This document shows, piece by piece, positions 47,602 through 57,729 of a DNA stretch of 64,000 nt. Position 1 is the first letter of the stretch. Every line of letters begins with the position of its first letter. Both the position numbers and the translations under genes were made by a program. The notes under the pieces were generated by a model. The model did no database searches. It was not told the origin of the DNA and worked only from the letters and a program-made list of their open reading frames with translations. This DNA is from Helianthus annuus. Lineage: Eukaryota; Streptophyta; Magnoliopsida; Asterales; Asteraceae. The DNA lies in the NCBI RefSeq assembly GCF_002127325.2, contig NC_035438.2, positions 143,305,801 to 143,369,800 of the forward strand. Reading direction: 5' to 3'.

Positions 47602-47983
47602 TGATGTGTGTAAAATGCAACATATAAATCACATCAATTAAGGCATAAAACTACCCCTTTTTAAGTACTAATGTTGGAAAAAGAGTGTTTTTGTCTTCCT
47701 TTTGTATTTTCAGGATGAAATGAGCTCAAAATAACAAAAGAAGCAAAAAGACTACTAATTCTACCATAAATACAAGAAAATGAACAAAAGTGGACTGCCC
47801 GGACCCTCAACGGCATCTCCCAAGGCAAAAGAGAAGAAACAGAGTCTGAACACGCCCCGTGTCCAGCGAACACGGGGGCGTGCCCAGGAAGCAGCATAAA
47901 AGACAAACCAGTAGAAGCTTCCATTGCCCACCACGGGGCCGTGTCCAGTGAGCACGGGGGCGTGGTGAAAGTACAGCAGGCGC

Positions 47984-48012
47984 ATTAATTGTAATTCGCA
48001 ATTACAATTAAT
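47984..48012. repeat. Perfect 13-bp-arm hairpin in Athila U3
   Basis: Arms ATTAATTGTAATT / AATTACAATTAAT with a 3-base loop CGC, about 75 bp before the TATA box. Copy at 58112-58140. Confidence 0.9.
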
Positions 48013-48087
48013 GAGGAGAGAGAGTGTCAGGCGGGCACGGGGGCGTGTCCAGCGGACACGGGGCCGTGTCCAGCCTTCTGTTCAGCC

Positions 48088-48096
48088 TATAAATAG
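48088..48096 (+). promoter_or_regulatory. TATA box of Athila LTR promoter
   Basis: TATAAATAG, 20 bp after the last dyad of the U3 pair at 48036-48068. Copy at 58216-58224. Confidence 0.8.
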
Positions 48097-49301
48097 AGGA
48101 GCTTGGCTTCATTCTCTCTCATCCCTTGGCACACCACCTCTCTCACACCTCATCCACCACCCACCACCACCATAACACCATCATCCACCACCATCATCCA
48201 TTGTCCATCGTAGAGTGTGTGAGTCGTCTCGGGATCCAAGATTGATCGTAAGAGTTCTTGATAATCAAGGCCATGTTTGCCTAAGTCTCTTACATCACTT
48301 GGTGAAGACAAGTGTTTAGTATAATACTTTTTATTTTTAATCTTTTGCACTTTTTATTTGGTTTTGTATTAATGACTTTAATAACTAGTTACTTATGTTG
48401 AAGGTGATCTTTCCTTATCGTTTGTCCGTGGTGTCTTGGCATTATTTTACTGTCTATATAAAATAAAAGATTTTCACCATTCATATCTCCACGGTCTATA
48501 TGGAGGTATGTTGGCTACCTGGTCGGGGGTTAAGGGAACGGTTTGGTAAGGGTCTTGCCCTTGTTCAGCGTTTAGAGGTCCTGCTTGGGACCTGGGTCAA
48601 ATTTAGTAGGATCTCCTTCAATGCCCATAGGTATTGGATGGCGGGGATCCAAACTCTTTGACCCCCTCATAAGTTAACTACTATTAATACTATAACCCGG
48701 CTATTTAGGACTGTATCCCTGCTGACTCAGACTACTTAGCCGAGGGTAACGTCACCGCCAAAAGCGGGGCCTACCATAATTTGCATTAATAACTTAATTC
48801 ATTATCTTTCAATAATCCGACCCTTTAGGATTGTATCCTTGCTGACTCAAACTACTGGGTTGAGGGTAACGTCGCCTTCAAAAGAGGGGCCTACTACAAT
48901 AACTAAGATAATCTCTTAAACAAGTGCAAAAGTGCGAAAATAATCAAAGGTTATACTAATACACGTGTCGGATCCAAGTGATTCATCTTGTCTATCTGTT
49001 TTTATTTTATTTTTATTTTCAGCATTTAGTTAGTTTTTATTTTCTTAGTTTAAAACATTTTTCTAACCTTTTTGATTTGATTAGACGTTGAGGATAAACC
49101 GGTATTAAAAGCTCTTGTGTCCTTGGACGACCTCGGTATCTTACCAACACTATACTACGTCCACGATGGGTGCACTTGCCCATATGTGTGTTTAGTGTTA
49201 GTAAATATCGTGTTTTATAAATTTAAAACTTGGCTAAAAGTGTAAAAAGGGGCTTAAATATACATCCAAAAACATATATACACTGACACGCATCAAGTTT
49301 T

Positions 49302-49318
49302 TGGCGCCGTTGCCGGGG
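49302..49318 (+). other. Athila primer-binding site
   Basis: TGGCGCCGTTGCCGGGG, six bases after the LTR end; typical of the Athila lineage. Confidence 0.88.
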
Positions 49319-49437
49319 ACACAAGGATTTTAAGAAAGCTTAAAATCGACGGCCTAATCAGTTCTTCAAAACTTTTTTTTAAAAACGCGCGCATTTTTTT
49401 GCATTTTAGTTTAGTTTTGCATTTACAGTAGCCTGAA

Positions 49438-49617
49438 CACGGGGCCGTGCTCACTGAACACGCCCCCGTGTTGCATATTTTTAGAGTAGATACCCAGATA
49501 CAGAGTCTGAACACGGGGCCGTGCTCACTGAACACGCCCCCGTGCTCAACGTGACCAGTAAATTTAATTAAAACGCCCAGATACAGTCCCTGAACACGGG
49601 GCCGTGTTCACTCAACA
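49438..49617. repeat. Paired CACG-N4-CGTG dyads in Athila leader
   Basis: Three pairs, first members at 49438, 49512 and 49585, second members at 49459, 49533 and 49606; each pair is 21 bp start to start. Words are CACGGGGCCGTG or CACGCCCCCGTG. Confidence 0.92.
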
Positions 49618-49690
49618 CGGGGCCGTGTCCAGCTTCTGTTTCCGTCTTATTTTTGTTATCTGGTCCCGAGACTCAGTTGTGATCTGTTGA

Positions 49691-51010
49691 GTGATTCTTA
49701 TGGATCAATACTCAAGAGGTTACAACTACACCTATGATGAGGATGATTATAGGGGTAATTATTGTACTAATTGTCGTAATACACGCTCGGTTCAATATGA
49801 TACTTCATATCAACCATCCAATTCATACAACCATTATGAGGAGCCCAGGTACGAGCCACCACCTTCATACACTTATTATGAGGAACCATGGCGTGAACAA
49901 CCCACCTCATATGAGTACTATGAAGAACAAAGTTTCGACCCTTATCCATCTTATGCTTACAATGAAGAACAATGGTGTGAACCATCTACTTCATATGAGT
50001 ACTATGAGGAACCAAGGATCGAACAACCGGATTCAAGCTTTGAGGATCCAAATTCTTTCAATCTCAACGAAGTGACCAATAGGATATTAGAACACATTAA
50101 AACTATCGAACGTTGCATAAAGGAATCTCGCGCAAGGGAAGAGGAATCCCGCGCAAGAGAAGAGCTAAAAAATGATAATGACGTAGAGATAGTTGAAAGT
50201 GTAAAAATGGAAGAACAAGAAAGTGAAAAACCGACACATGAGTTAAACAACGAAAATGGTGAGTCCGATAACGCTAAAATTCAAGAAGAGTCTAATTTTG
50301 AAGAAATTAACCTCTTGTCACCTACTTTCGAAAATCATTGTTTAATAACCCCTCATGCCAAGTTTTTAAAAGAGTTAAACACTAGTGCTAAAATCAAAGA
50401 CTTAGTAAGTGTTAAGTTAACTAATGATCAAACCTCGCTAATAAAAGAAGATCCTTTTGAAATTAACATTACACCGGTTCCATGTTTCTTTCAAAATTCA
50501 TTTATTAGCAATATCACCATCGATAAGGATCTTTGTGTTAACATAATGCCTAACTACATTTTTGAAAAATTAAGTGTTAGTGATTTTACTCCACTTCAAA
50601 TACCCATTTTTCTATCCAATCGGAAAGTAATAAAATCAATCGGTGTAGTTGAAGACGTTTTGGTTCAAACAAATCGAATGGTAATCCCAACCGACTTCGT
50701 CATCCTAGATGACGCCCCCTTAGTCTTGGGAAAACCTTTTGTACAAACTCATAAAGCTTTGAAAAACCGGAAATTTAGCAATCTACCTCTCCAATTAGGG
50801 GCATTCAAAAGGAGCATAGATCTTGAGCGCTCAATGAAATATCCTTTTGGCAACAATGACCCCCTAATTGAAGATGAAGCTGAACCACCCGATACAACCA
50901 ACGAAGAGGACCACTTTGTCGAGGAAGAGATAGCCATAGAACAAACTTTTAAGGTTCTTGATCTTGATGAGCCACAAAATAAGGTGTCTTCTAAAAGACC
51001 CACCCATTGA
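49691..51010 (+). CDS. Athila 5' ORF: tyrosine-rich repeat protein with protease remnant
   Basis: 439 codons, ATG 49691 or 49700 (MDQYSRG). It stands where Athila Gag is encoded but has no recognisable capsid core and no CCHC zinc knuckle. Residues 49-118 are five 14-residue repeats of the type YEEPRYEPPPSYTY. Residues about 140-200 are Glu-rich and probably helical. A remnant of the retropepsin region follows (TIDKDLCVNIMPNYIFEKLS; LGKPFVQTHKAL), in which the catalytic D-x-G-A segment expected between Cys and VNIMP is missing. The frame leads into pol with a frameshift near 50985. Either this is a truncated Gag or a subfamily-specific replacement; the uninterrupted frame over 439 codons, in an element otherwise full of stops, is worth noting. 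Confidence 0.75.
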   Translation: MILMDQYSRGYNYTYDEDDYRGNYCTNCRNTRSVQYDTSYQPSNSYNHYEEPRYEPPPSYTYYEEPWREQPTSYEYYEEQSFDPYPSYAYNEEQWCEPSTSYEYYEEPRIEQPDSSFEDPNSFNLNEVTNRILEHIKTIERCIKESRAREEESRAREELKNDNDVEIVESVKMEEQESEKPTHELNNENGESDNAKIQEESNFEEINLLSPTFENHCLITPHAKFLKELNTSAKIKDLVSVKLTNDQTSLIKEDPFEINITPVPCFFQNSFISNITIDKDLCVNIMPNYIFEKLSVSDFTPLQIPIFLSNRKVIKSIGVVEDVLVQTNRMVIPTDFVILDDAPLVLGKPFVQTHKALKNRKFSNLPLQLGAFKRSIDLERSMKYPFGNNDPLIEDEAEPPDTTNEEDHFVEEEIAIEQTFKVLDLDEPQNKVSSKRPTH

Positions 51011-52802
51011 GCTCAAAGAACTTCCTAAAGGTTTGGAATATGCTTTCCTAGGCAAAGAAGGTAGTTTACCCGTAATTATTTCATCTAAATTAAGTAATAA
51101 AGAAAAAGAGAAATTAGTTAACCTACTTAAAAAACACAAAAACGCGATCGCTTGGAAGCTTGTAGATATTAAAGGAATAAGCCCTTCCATGTGCACGCAC
51201 AAAATTTTAATGAATGATGACTACAAGACGGTAATTCAACCACAACGAAGAGTGAACCCCAATGTTCAAGAAGTGGTTAAGAATGAAGTCATCAAACTAC
51301 TCGACGCCGGACTAATCTACCCTATCTCCGATAGCCCGTGGGTAAGTCCCGTTCAAGTAGTCCCAAAGAAAGGAGGTATGACGGTAATAACTAACGAGAA
51401 AAATGAATTAATACCAACAAGAACCGTCACAGGATGGAGAGTCTGTATAGATTATAGACGATTAAATGAAGCGACTAGGAAAGACCACTTTCCTTTGCCC
51501 TTCATTGATCAAATGTTAGAAAGATTATCCGGTCATAAATTTTATTGTTTCTTAGATGGTTTTTCAGGTTACTTTCAAATACCGATAGCACCAGAAGACC
51601 AAGAGAAAACAACTTTCACATGTCCCTACGGAACTTTTGCATATCGACGCATGCCATTCGGTCTATGTAATGCGCCTGCAACATTCCAACGTTGTATGGT
51701 CGCCATTTTCCATGATATGATCGAAAAGACAATGGAAGTCTTCATGGATGACTTTTCCATCTTTGGAGACTCATATGACCAATGCCTCGATAATCTTGAA
51801 TGAATGCTATCCCGATGTGAGGAAACTAACCTCGCCCTTAACTGGGAAAAATGCCATTTCATGGTAACAGAGGGAATAGTACTCGGTCACAAAATCTCAA
51901 GCGAAGGAATGGAAGTTGATCGAGCAAAAATAGAGACTATTTCTCGATTACCTCCTCCATCCTCCGTGCGAGCAATCAGAAGTTTCCTAGGACATGCCGG
52001 ATTTTATAGAAGGTTTATCAAAGACTTTTAAAAAATTTCAAGGCCTCTAACAAAATTGCTTGAAAAAGATGCACCCTTCATCTTTGACAAGGAATGCAAT
52101 CAAGCATTTCTAACCCTCAAGGAAATGCTAGTCAATGCACCTATCATGATAGCGCCAGATTGGAAATTTCCTTTCGAAATCATGTGCGATGCAAGTGACT
52201 TCGCTGTTGGAGCAGTCTTGGGACAAAGAAAAGAAAAACATTTCCACCCAATTTATTATGCTAGTAAAACTCTTAATGATGCGCAAGAAAATTATACAAC
52301 TACAGAAAAAGAATTACTAGCGGTGGTATTTGCTTTTGATAAATTTCGTTCTTATCTTGTTCTTTCTAAAACAGTAGTCTATACAGACCATGCAGCCATC
52401 AGGTACCTCTTCAAGAAGCAAGACGCAAAACCCCGTTTGATAAGATGGATTCTACTCCTCCAAGAATTCGACATTGAAATCAAGGACAAAAGAGGAGCAG
52501 AAAACACTGTTGCAGATCATCTCTCACGCTTAGAAGACCCAGCTTTGGAGACAACCAGAGACGAACAGATCAACGAAAAATTTCCCACGGAATCCTTGGA
52601 AATGATGGAAAGTAGACAAGAACCATGGTATGCCGACTACGCTAATTTCTTAGCTAGCGGTATAGTCACCAAAGGATGGCCACATCATCAAAGAAAAAAA
52701 TTCTTTGCTGATGTAAAGCATTACTTTTGGGAAGACCCCTATCTTTTCAAAATGTGTGCCGACCAGCTCATCCGAAGGTGTGTCTATGGTAATGAAGCAT
52801 GA
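50958..52802 (+). pseudogene. Athila RT and RNase H
   Basis: One frame interrupted by TGA at 51801-51803 and TAA at 52029-52031, ending in TGA at 52800-52802. RT blocks: VCIDYRRLNEATRKDHFPLP, FLDGFSGYFQIPIAPEDQEK, MPFGLCNAPATFQRCMVAIF and catalytic FMDD in VFMDDFSIFGDS. RNase [48 protein letters not shown] and [11 protein letters not shown]. Both TGA codons stand where Arg is likely (CGA), suggesting C-to-T changes. The ATG at 50958 lies in the overlap with the upstream ORF and is not a natural start. Confidence 0.92.
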
Positions 52803-53905
52803 AGAATTCTCCATCATTGTCATGAGGGTCCATACGGAGGACATCATGGTGCCGCAAGTACCGCACGAAAGGTATTTGATTCAGGATTTTACTGGCCGAC
52901 CATTTACAAGGATGCACAAAACCTTGTAAAGACATGTGATGCCTGCCAAAGATCAGGTAATATTTCTTCCAAAAACGAAATGCCTCAAAATGGCATTCTC
53001 GTCTGTGAAATCTTTGATGTGTGGGGACTCGATTTCATGGGACCTTTCCCACCTTCAAAGGGAAACAAATATATACTTGTGGCAGTCGATTACTTGTCTA
53101 AATGGGCAGAGGCCGAGGCTCTTCCAACAAATGATGGAAGAGTGGTGGTAAAATTTCTGAAAAAGCTGTTCTCTCGTTTCGGGACACCAAAAGCTTTGTA
53201 AGTGATAGAGGTACCCATTTTTGCAATCATCAACTCGAAAAAATATTAACAAGGTATGGGGTCTATCACCGGGTCTCAACGGCATATCATCCTCAAACAA
53301 ATGGGCAAGCCGAAGTGACTAGTCGAGGTTTAAAACGAATACTTGAAAAAACCGTAGGAATAAATAAAAAAGAATGGGCCGATAAATTAGACGACGCTTT
53401 ATGGGCTTTTCGAACTGCTTATAAAACCACTATAGGCACAACCCCATATAAACTCGTCTATGGAAAAAGTTGTCACTTGCCAGTAGAAATAGCTCACAAA
53501 GCCTACTGGGCAAAAAAAAACGTAAACTTAGATTTGGAAAATGCCGGTAAAAATCGATTTTGTCAAATAAACGAATTAGACGAACTTAGGAATTATGCAT
53601 ATTCTAACTCCGAAATTTATAAAGAAAGAATGAAAAATTTACATGATAAATATGTTAAATCTAATGAATTTCGGGTTGGAGACCAAGTTCTATTGTTTAA
53701 TTCACGACTTTGATTATTTCCTGGTAAGTTAAAATCTAGGTGGTCAGGACCTTTTTCCGTCACCCATGTTTTTCCACACGGTGCAGTAGAAATTAAAACT
53801 CGAAATGGGACACCATTTAAAGTCAATGGCCAACGGCTGAAACTCTACCGAGGATCCATTGAGGATGAGGAAGAGGAGATCTCACTTCAGACGGTTAACG
53901 AATAA
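52803..53905 (+). pseudogene. Athila integrase
   Basis: Follows the TGA at 52800 in the same frame. Zinc-binding [18 protein letters not shown]...CDACQR. First catalytic Asp in [10 protein letters not shown]. The frame shifts near 53198 (bases lost just after FGTPKAL), and the remaining core (second Asp in SDRGTHF, Glu in NGQAEVTSRGLKRI) is in another frame. A TGA at 53711-53713 replaces a likely Arg before LFPGKLKSRWSGPF. Ends with TAA at 53903-53905. No chromodomain. Confidence 0.9.
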
Positions 53906-54688
53906 ACTCGTACCCGACATGTTACAGGTAAGTGTACTTTTAAAAAACCGGTAAATCGTCTAACCATTTTTCGGAAATAAGGGGCATGCACACGAGCACA
54001 TAAAAAAAAAAATTTCAAAACTTTGCCTGGCACGGGGCCGTGTCCGCTGGACACGGGGCCGTGTCGAGGCGACTGTCGGGATAAAACCCTCTTTTCCTAT
54101 CAGTTACACCATTCCACACGCCCCGTTTAGCCGAAAACTCTCTGGTTCGAGGCGATTTTCTGCAGTTTTTCTACGTCACCACCGAATCTAACAACGTCAA
54201 GGTATGATTCTATCTTCATTAGTAGTTAGATTAGTTACTTGCATGTAGTTAAAACATCAAAAATTGGGGAAAAATCTAGGGTTCTTCATGTTCATCCGGA
54301 TCGAACTCAAAATTTTTGATGAAATTTGTTAGTAGTAGTTTAGATTAGTGTAATAGAAAGTAACTAGGCAAGTATTGTTGATAGATTTGTCCGATTTCCA
54401 AATAAAACCCCAAACCCTTGTTCTTGAACCGAAAAACACGAAATTGAAAGGGTAAACGGTTTGTTTTGGGAAAAATGACACTTAGGGTTTCATTTTCGGG
54501 GGAAACCGCTACTATTGGGCTAAAAATTTTCAGGTTTTCGAAACCGGGACGAAAAATGGAATTTTTGGGTTACAGACGCCTGGACACGGGGCCGTGTCCG
54601 CTGAACACAGGGCCGTGTCCAGCCCACTGTTTGCAGTTTCACTCTGATTTTCCTGGTTTCGTACTAACTTTTTATGTATTCTTTTCAG
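53906..54688 (+). other. Spacer with dyad pairs and putative intron before the env-position ORF
   Basis: Dyad pairs at 54031/54052 and 54585/54606, each 21 bp apart. A splice donor GTCAAG/GTATGA at 54202 and acceptor TTCTTTTCAG ending at 54688, directly before ATG 54689, would make a 487-bp intron and give the downstream ORF its own spliced mRNA. Splice use is inferred. Confidence 0.65.
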
Positions 54689-55831
54689 ATGTCAAAATTC
54701 ACAAGGTTTGGCGCAAATGAACTAGACGCTAGGGCATGGTACGAGGTACTACAAACAAGACCGGAAGAGTACCCAAGGCGGGCGTGTACTGATTTGCTAA
54801 CCATGGTGAACCAACTTGACCGCTTCAACAACATTGTGAGGGGTCCACTGCATGTCGCATTGACCACCTGACTACGGTCGGTACATCAATGCACGAGGGA
54901 GTTCTATAGCACCTTCATTTTCAACTCGAGGCGCGAACCATTTGATCATGACGCGGTCGAATTTCGATGTGGAGGGACCACGTTTAGAACCTCCATGGCA
55001 CAGTTTGGAGCCATCATTGGGCTATATAGTGAAGAGGAAGCGGGGAATGAAGAGAATACAGGGGGTTTACGAGACTTGGATGCAACTGAACGCCAAGCCG
55101 CATGGGCTCAAATAGGTGAAGGAATCTACAACCCGAGCAGCACCAAAAGTACCAAACTGAGGGACCCACTATACCGATACATCCACAGGCTCCTCACGTA
55201 CTCGCTGAACCAACGCCATGACAGTAGTGGCGTTGTTGGGTTAAAAGATTTGGTTGTCCTTCACTGCATCCACAACCAGAAGCCTCTCGATGTTCCTTAC
55301 CTCCTACTGCGAAACATGCACTTGAACCGCCTTGCTTCTGCTCCTACACCAATCTTCTTCGGGGGATGGGTGTACCGTCTTTTCAAGCACTTCACGAATA
55401 TCCCAAGATCCTTCGAAAGGAGTCCATGGTCGGGACGGGTCGATTATCACATCTGCCGAGCCATGAACCTGCTTTATGAAGCGGAGGACGGGACGGTGAG
55501 CTTTCAGAGGACGCAAGGCTACGCATGGAATCCGCAGGAGGCTCTAGTTCTTCATGCACCACCTCCTCATTTTCAGTATCCACCCCAAGGCGATGCGGGC
55601 CAATCCTCCTCTCAAGGAGGTGGTTTTCCTAACTTTCAAAGTTTACATGATCTTTTGCAGGAAAACCTCATGTGCTCAAGAAACACCTACAACCTCGCCA
55701 ACAACACACACCACCGGGTTGGAGCTATCGAACGCAACATTAACGATATACAAGATGATACCGGTAGCATCCGGGAGTACATGGCGAGGCAAGGGGGCGG
55801 AGGTGATGGTAGTGATGAAGACATGGAGTAG
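54689..55831 (+). pseudogene. Athila third ORF (env-position protein)
   Basis: 381 codons from the ATG directly after a splice acceptor (MSKFTRFGANELDARAWYEV) to TAG at 55829-55831, with one TGA at 54869-54871. The main part is open from 54872. It lies where Athila elements carry their 'env-like' ORF, but I see no signal peptide or membrane segment. Sequence such as TREFYSTFIFNSRREPFDHD and LTYSLNQRHDSSGVVGLKDL resembles the plant transposon-protein domain common in Athila ORFs. The C-terminus is Gln/Gly-rich and ends with a short helical segment (RVGAIERNINDIQDDTGSIR) and an acidic tail. A nuclear or Gag-associated role is as plausible as an envelope role. The TGA again fits a lost CGA. Confidence 0.8.
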
Positions 55832-57711
55832 GAGGCTGGGAGGAACAAGGGGCTGGCTGGTGATGAGCCCACATGTTTGAATGCCCTTCTTATCTATCAA
55901 ACAATTCATGGCCTGCGTGCCATTTGTCGAACAATTTACTTTCCCTAACTATTTTTTATCTTTATTTTGTTTTTACTTTATGTTTGGATAATGCTTGACA
56001 ATGGTAAATTAGGATGGTTTGTGCTTGGTTGGTTGGTATTGAATGATTAAACAGGTGCAATGCAAGGGTTAGAGTGCTAAACATTGGCACTTGCAGCCCC
56101 AGGATGGAGAAACCGGGAGAAAAACCTATTTTTCGGGCTAACAGACTGTCCACACGGGGACGTGTCCAGCCGACACGCCCCCGTGTCCATCTCCCAGATC
56201 TGCTGTTTGGCTACTGACCTGCAATTTTTTGCCCGACACGTGGCCGTGTTCTCCCGACACGCCCCCGTGTTCACCTTCTGTAAGTTTTCGTTACTGGCAG
56301 TTCACCACGGGGCCGTGTCCGCAGAACACGGGGCCGTGTCCAGACTGCCAGTAACACAAACCTTTGTTTTTAAACACACTTTTATACATTCTAATCAACC
56401 AAAAATATTATTTTTGGACACATTGAGGACAATGTGTAATTTAAGTGTGGGGGGATGCTAAAACCTTGAAATTTTGCAAAATCCTAAACACAAGCCTTAC
56501 ACAAAACTCTATTGGAACCGCTAAACACCCCAAATTTTTTTCAAAAACTTTTTCATTTTATTTATTTATTTATTTACTTGTCTTAGTTTAAGTTGGGAAT
56601 AACAAGTTCTAAAAAGGTTATATTTTTACAAGTTTACAACCGATAGCGTCGTGATAAAAAAAAGGAACCAACATAAGAAAATTATGAAACGGTATAACAA
56701 GTCTAGTTAAAAATTCGATTATATATGCTTGGTCACATTAAAAACCCATTCCCACAAAAGTGAGTTTTGAGCCTTTATTGAGCATAAAAATACACATATT
56801 TAGATTAAATGCTCATTTTTCGTTTCTTGTGTGAATAGCCGCTCGGTCCTTACAAATCTAGAACTTGCCACGACGATACATTCCCGGTCCTTACCAACTT
56901 AAACCCAAGTAAGTAAATGACGGAGGCATTAGGACTAACCAATTTTTCTTTCAAAACCATTATTTTTCATTTTTTTTACCTACCCAAAATCCCCCTAGAT
57001 AGCCCCTTTGAGCCTAAACCTTTCATTTCATTACCCCAAAACCCTTTTTACCCACCAAAAAACCTTTTTATTTATTTTTTTTAGTAACAAATTCGCTTTT
57101 TCGTAAACTCACCTTTTACCTTTTTATGTGACGAAAAAAAAATATATATGATGAAGTCAAAAACAAACAAAAGCTACAAAAGCTTGTTTGAAGAAATACT
57201 TCAAAATAAAAAGTCACTAAAAACAAGGTACTTCACGAAAACCGACGCTTGTTACGATTTTCGCCCTTTTTACTAACCACTAACCAACCACCCACCTTTA
57301 AACCCAAGCCTTCACCCAAAAAGTCATCTTGATATTTACAAAGGTAAAAAGTTAAAAAGGAGGAGGATTGATTGCTTGGCAAGCCTATGGAAGACATAAG
57401 TTCCGTGCCGCTCTCGAGTGATTTACTAAAATATACACCTTCGGCCGAGTGTTGAGTGATCTCCCGTGAGGTATGTGAACTTGTATATAAATGGAATTTT
57501 AATAAGGCATGCTATACCCAAATAAGTAATTCATCTTATGAAACGTTCAAAATAAATCATAACGAATAGGATTGTAAATAAATAAAAATAAAACCTATAA
57601 AAACCTTGGATTCCCGACACTCTAGGACAAGCTAAAAAAACTTCTCTTCTACCTATTCCATTTGGGAGTGTAAGCCACATTTAAAGAGTTTTGCTTGAGG
57701 ACAAGCAAAAG
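55832..57711. other. Athila 3' non-coding region with dyad pairs
   Basis: Dyad pairs at 56153/56174, 56237/56258 and 56306/56327, each 21 bp apart. The rest is A/T-rich without a coherent frame on either strand. Confidence 0.8.
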
Positions 57712-57729
57712 TTCAAGTGTGGGGGTATT
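57712..57729 (+). other. Athila polypurine tract
   Basis: CAAGTGTGGGGGTATT directly before the 3' LTR; AGTGTGGGG is the usual Athila form. Confidence 0.85.

Larger units (their letters stand above)
47602..49295 (+). repeat. Athila 5' LTR
   Basis: Upstream of the TATA box are three dyad pairs (first members at 47851, 47932, 48036) and a hairpin at 47984-48012. CT-rich (CCACCACCATCAT) leader at 48120-48200. A roughly 120-bp tandem duplication (GGACTGTATCCCTGCTGACT / GGATTGTATCCTTGCTGACT, each ending AGGGGCCTAC-like) is at about 48700-48900. Confidence 0.94.

Noticed and set aside
47851..48068. Short palindromic repeats taken for a CRISPR or terminator array
   Set aside because: Irregular spacing between pairs, eukaryotic context, and dispersal over the whole element; treated as paired dyads instead.
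49767..49985. Minus-strand frame opposite the tyrosine-rich repeats
   Set aside because: Shadow of the repeat-rich plus-strand ORF.
54689..55831. True envelope glycoprotein
   Set aside because: No signal peptide, membrane span or glycoprotein-like cysteine pattern; called env-position ORF only.
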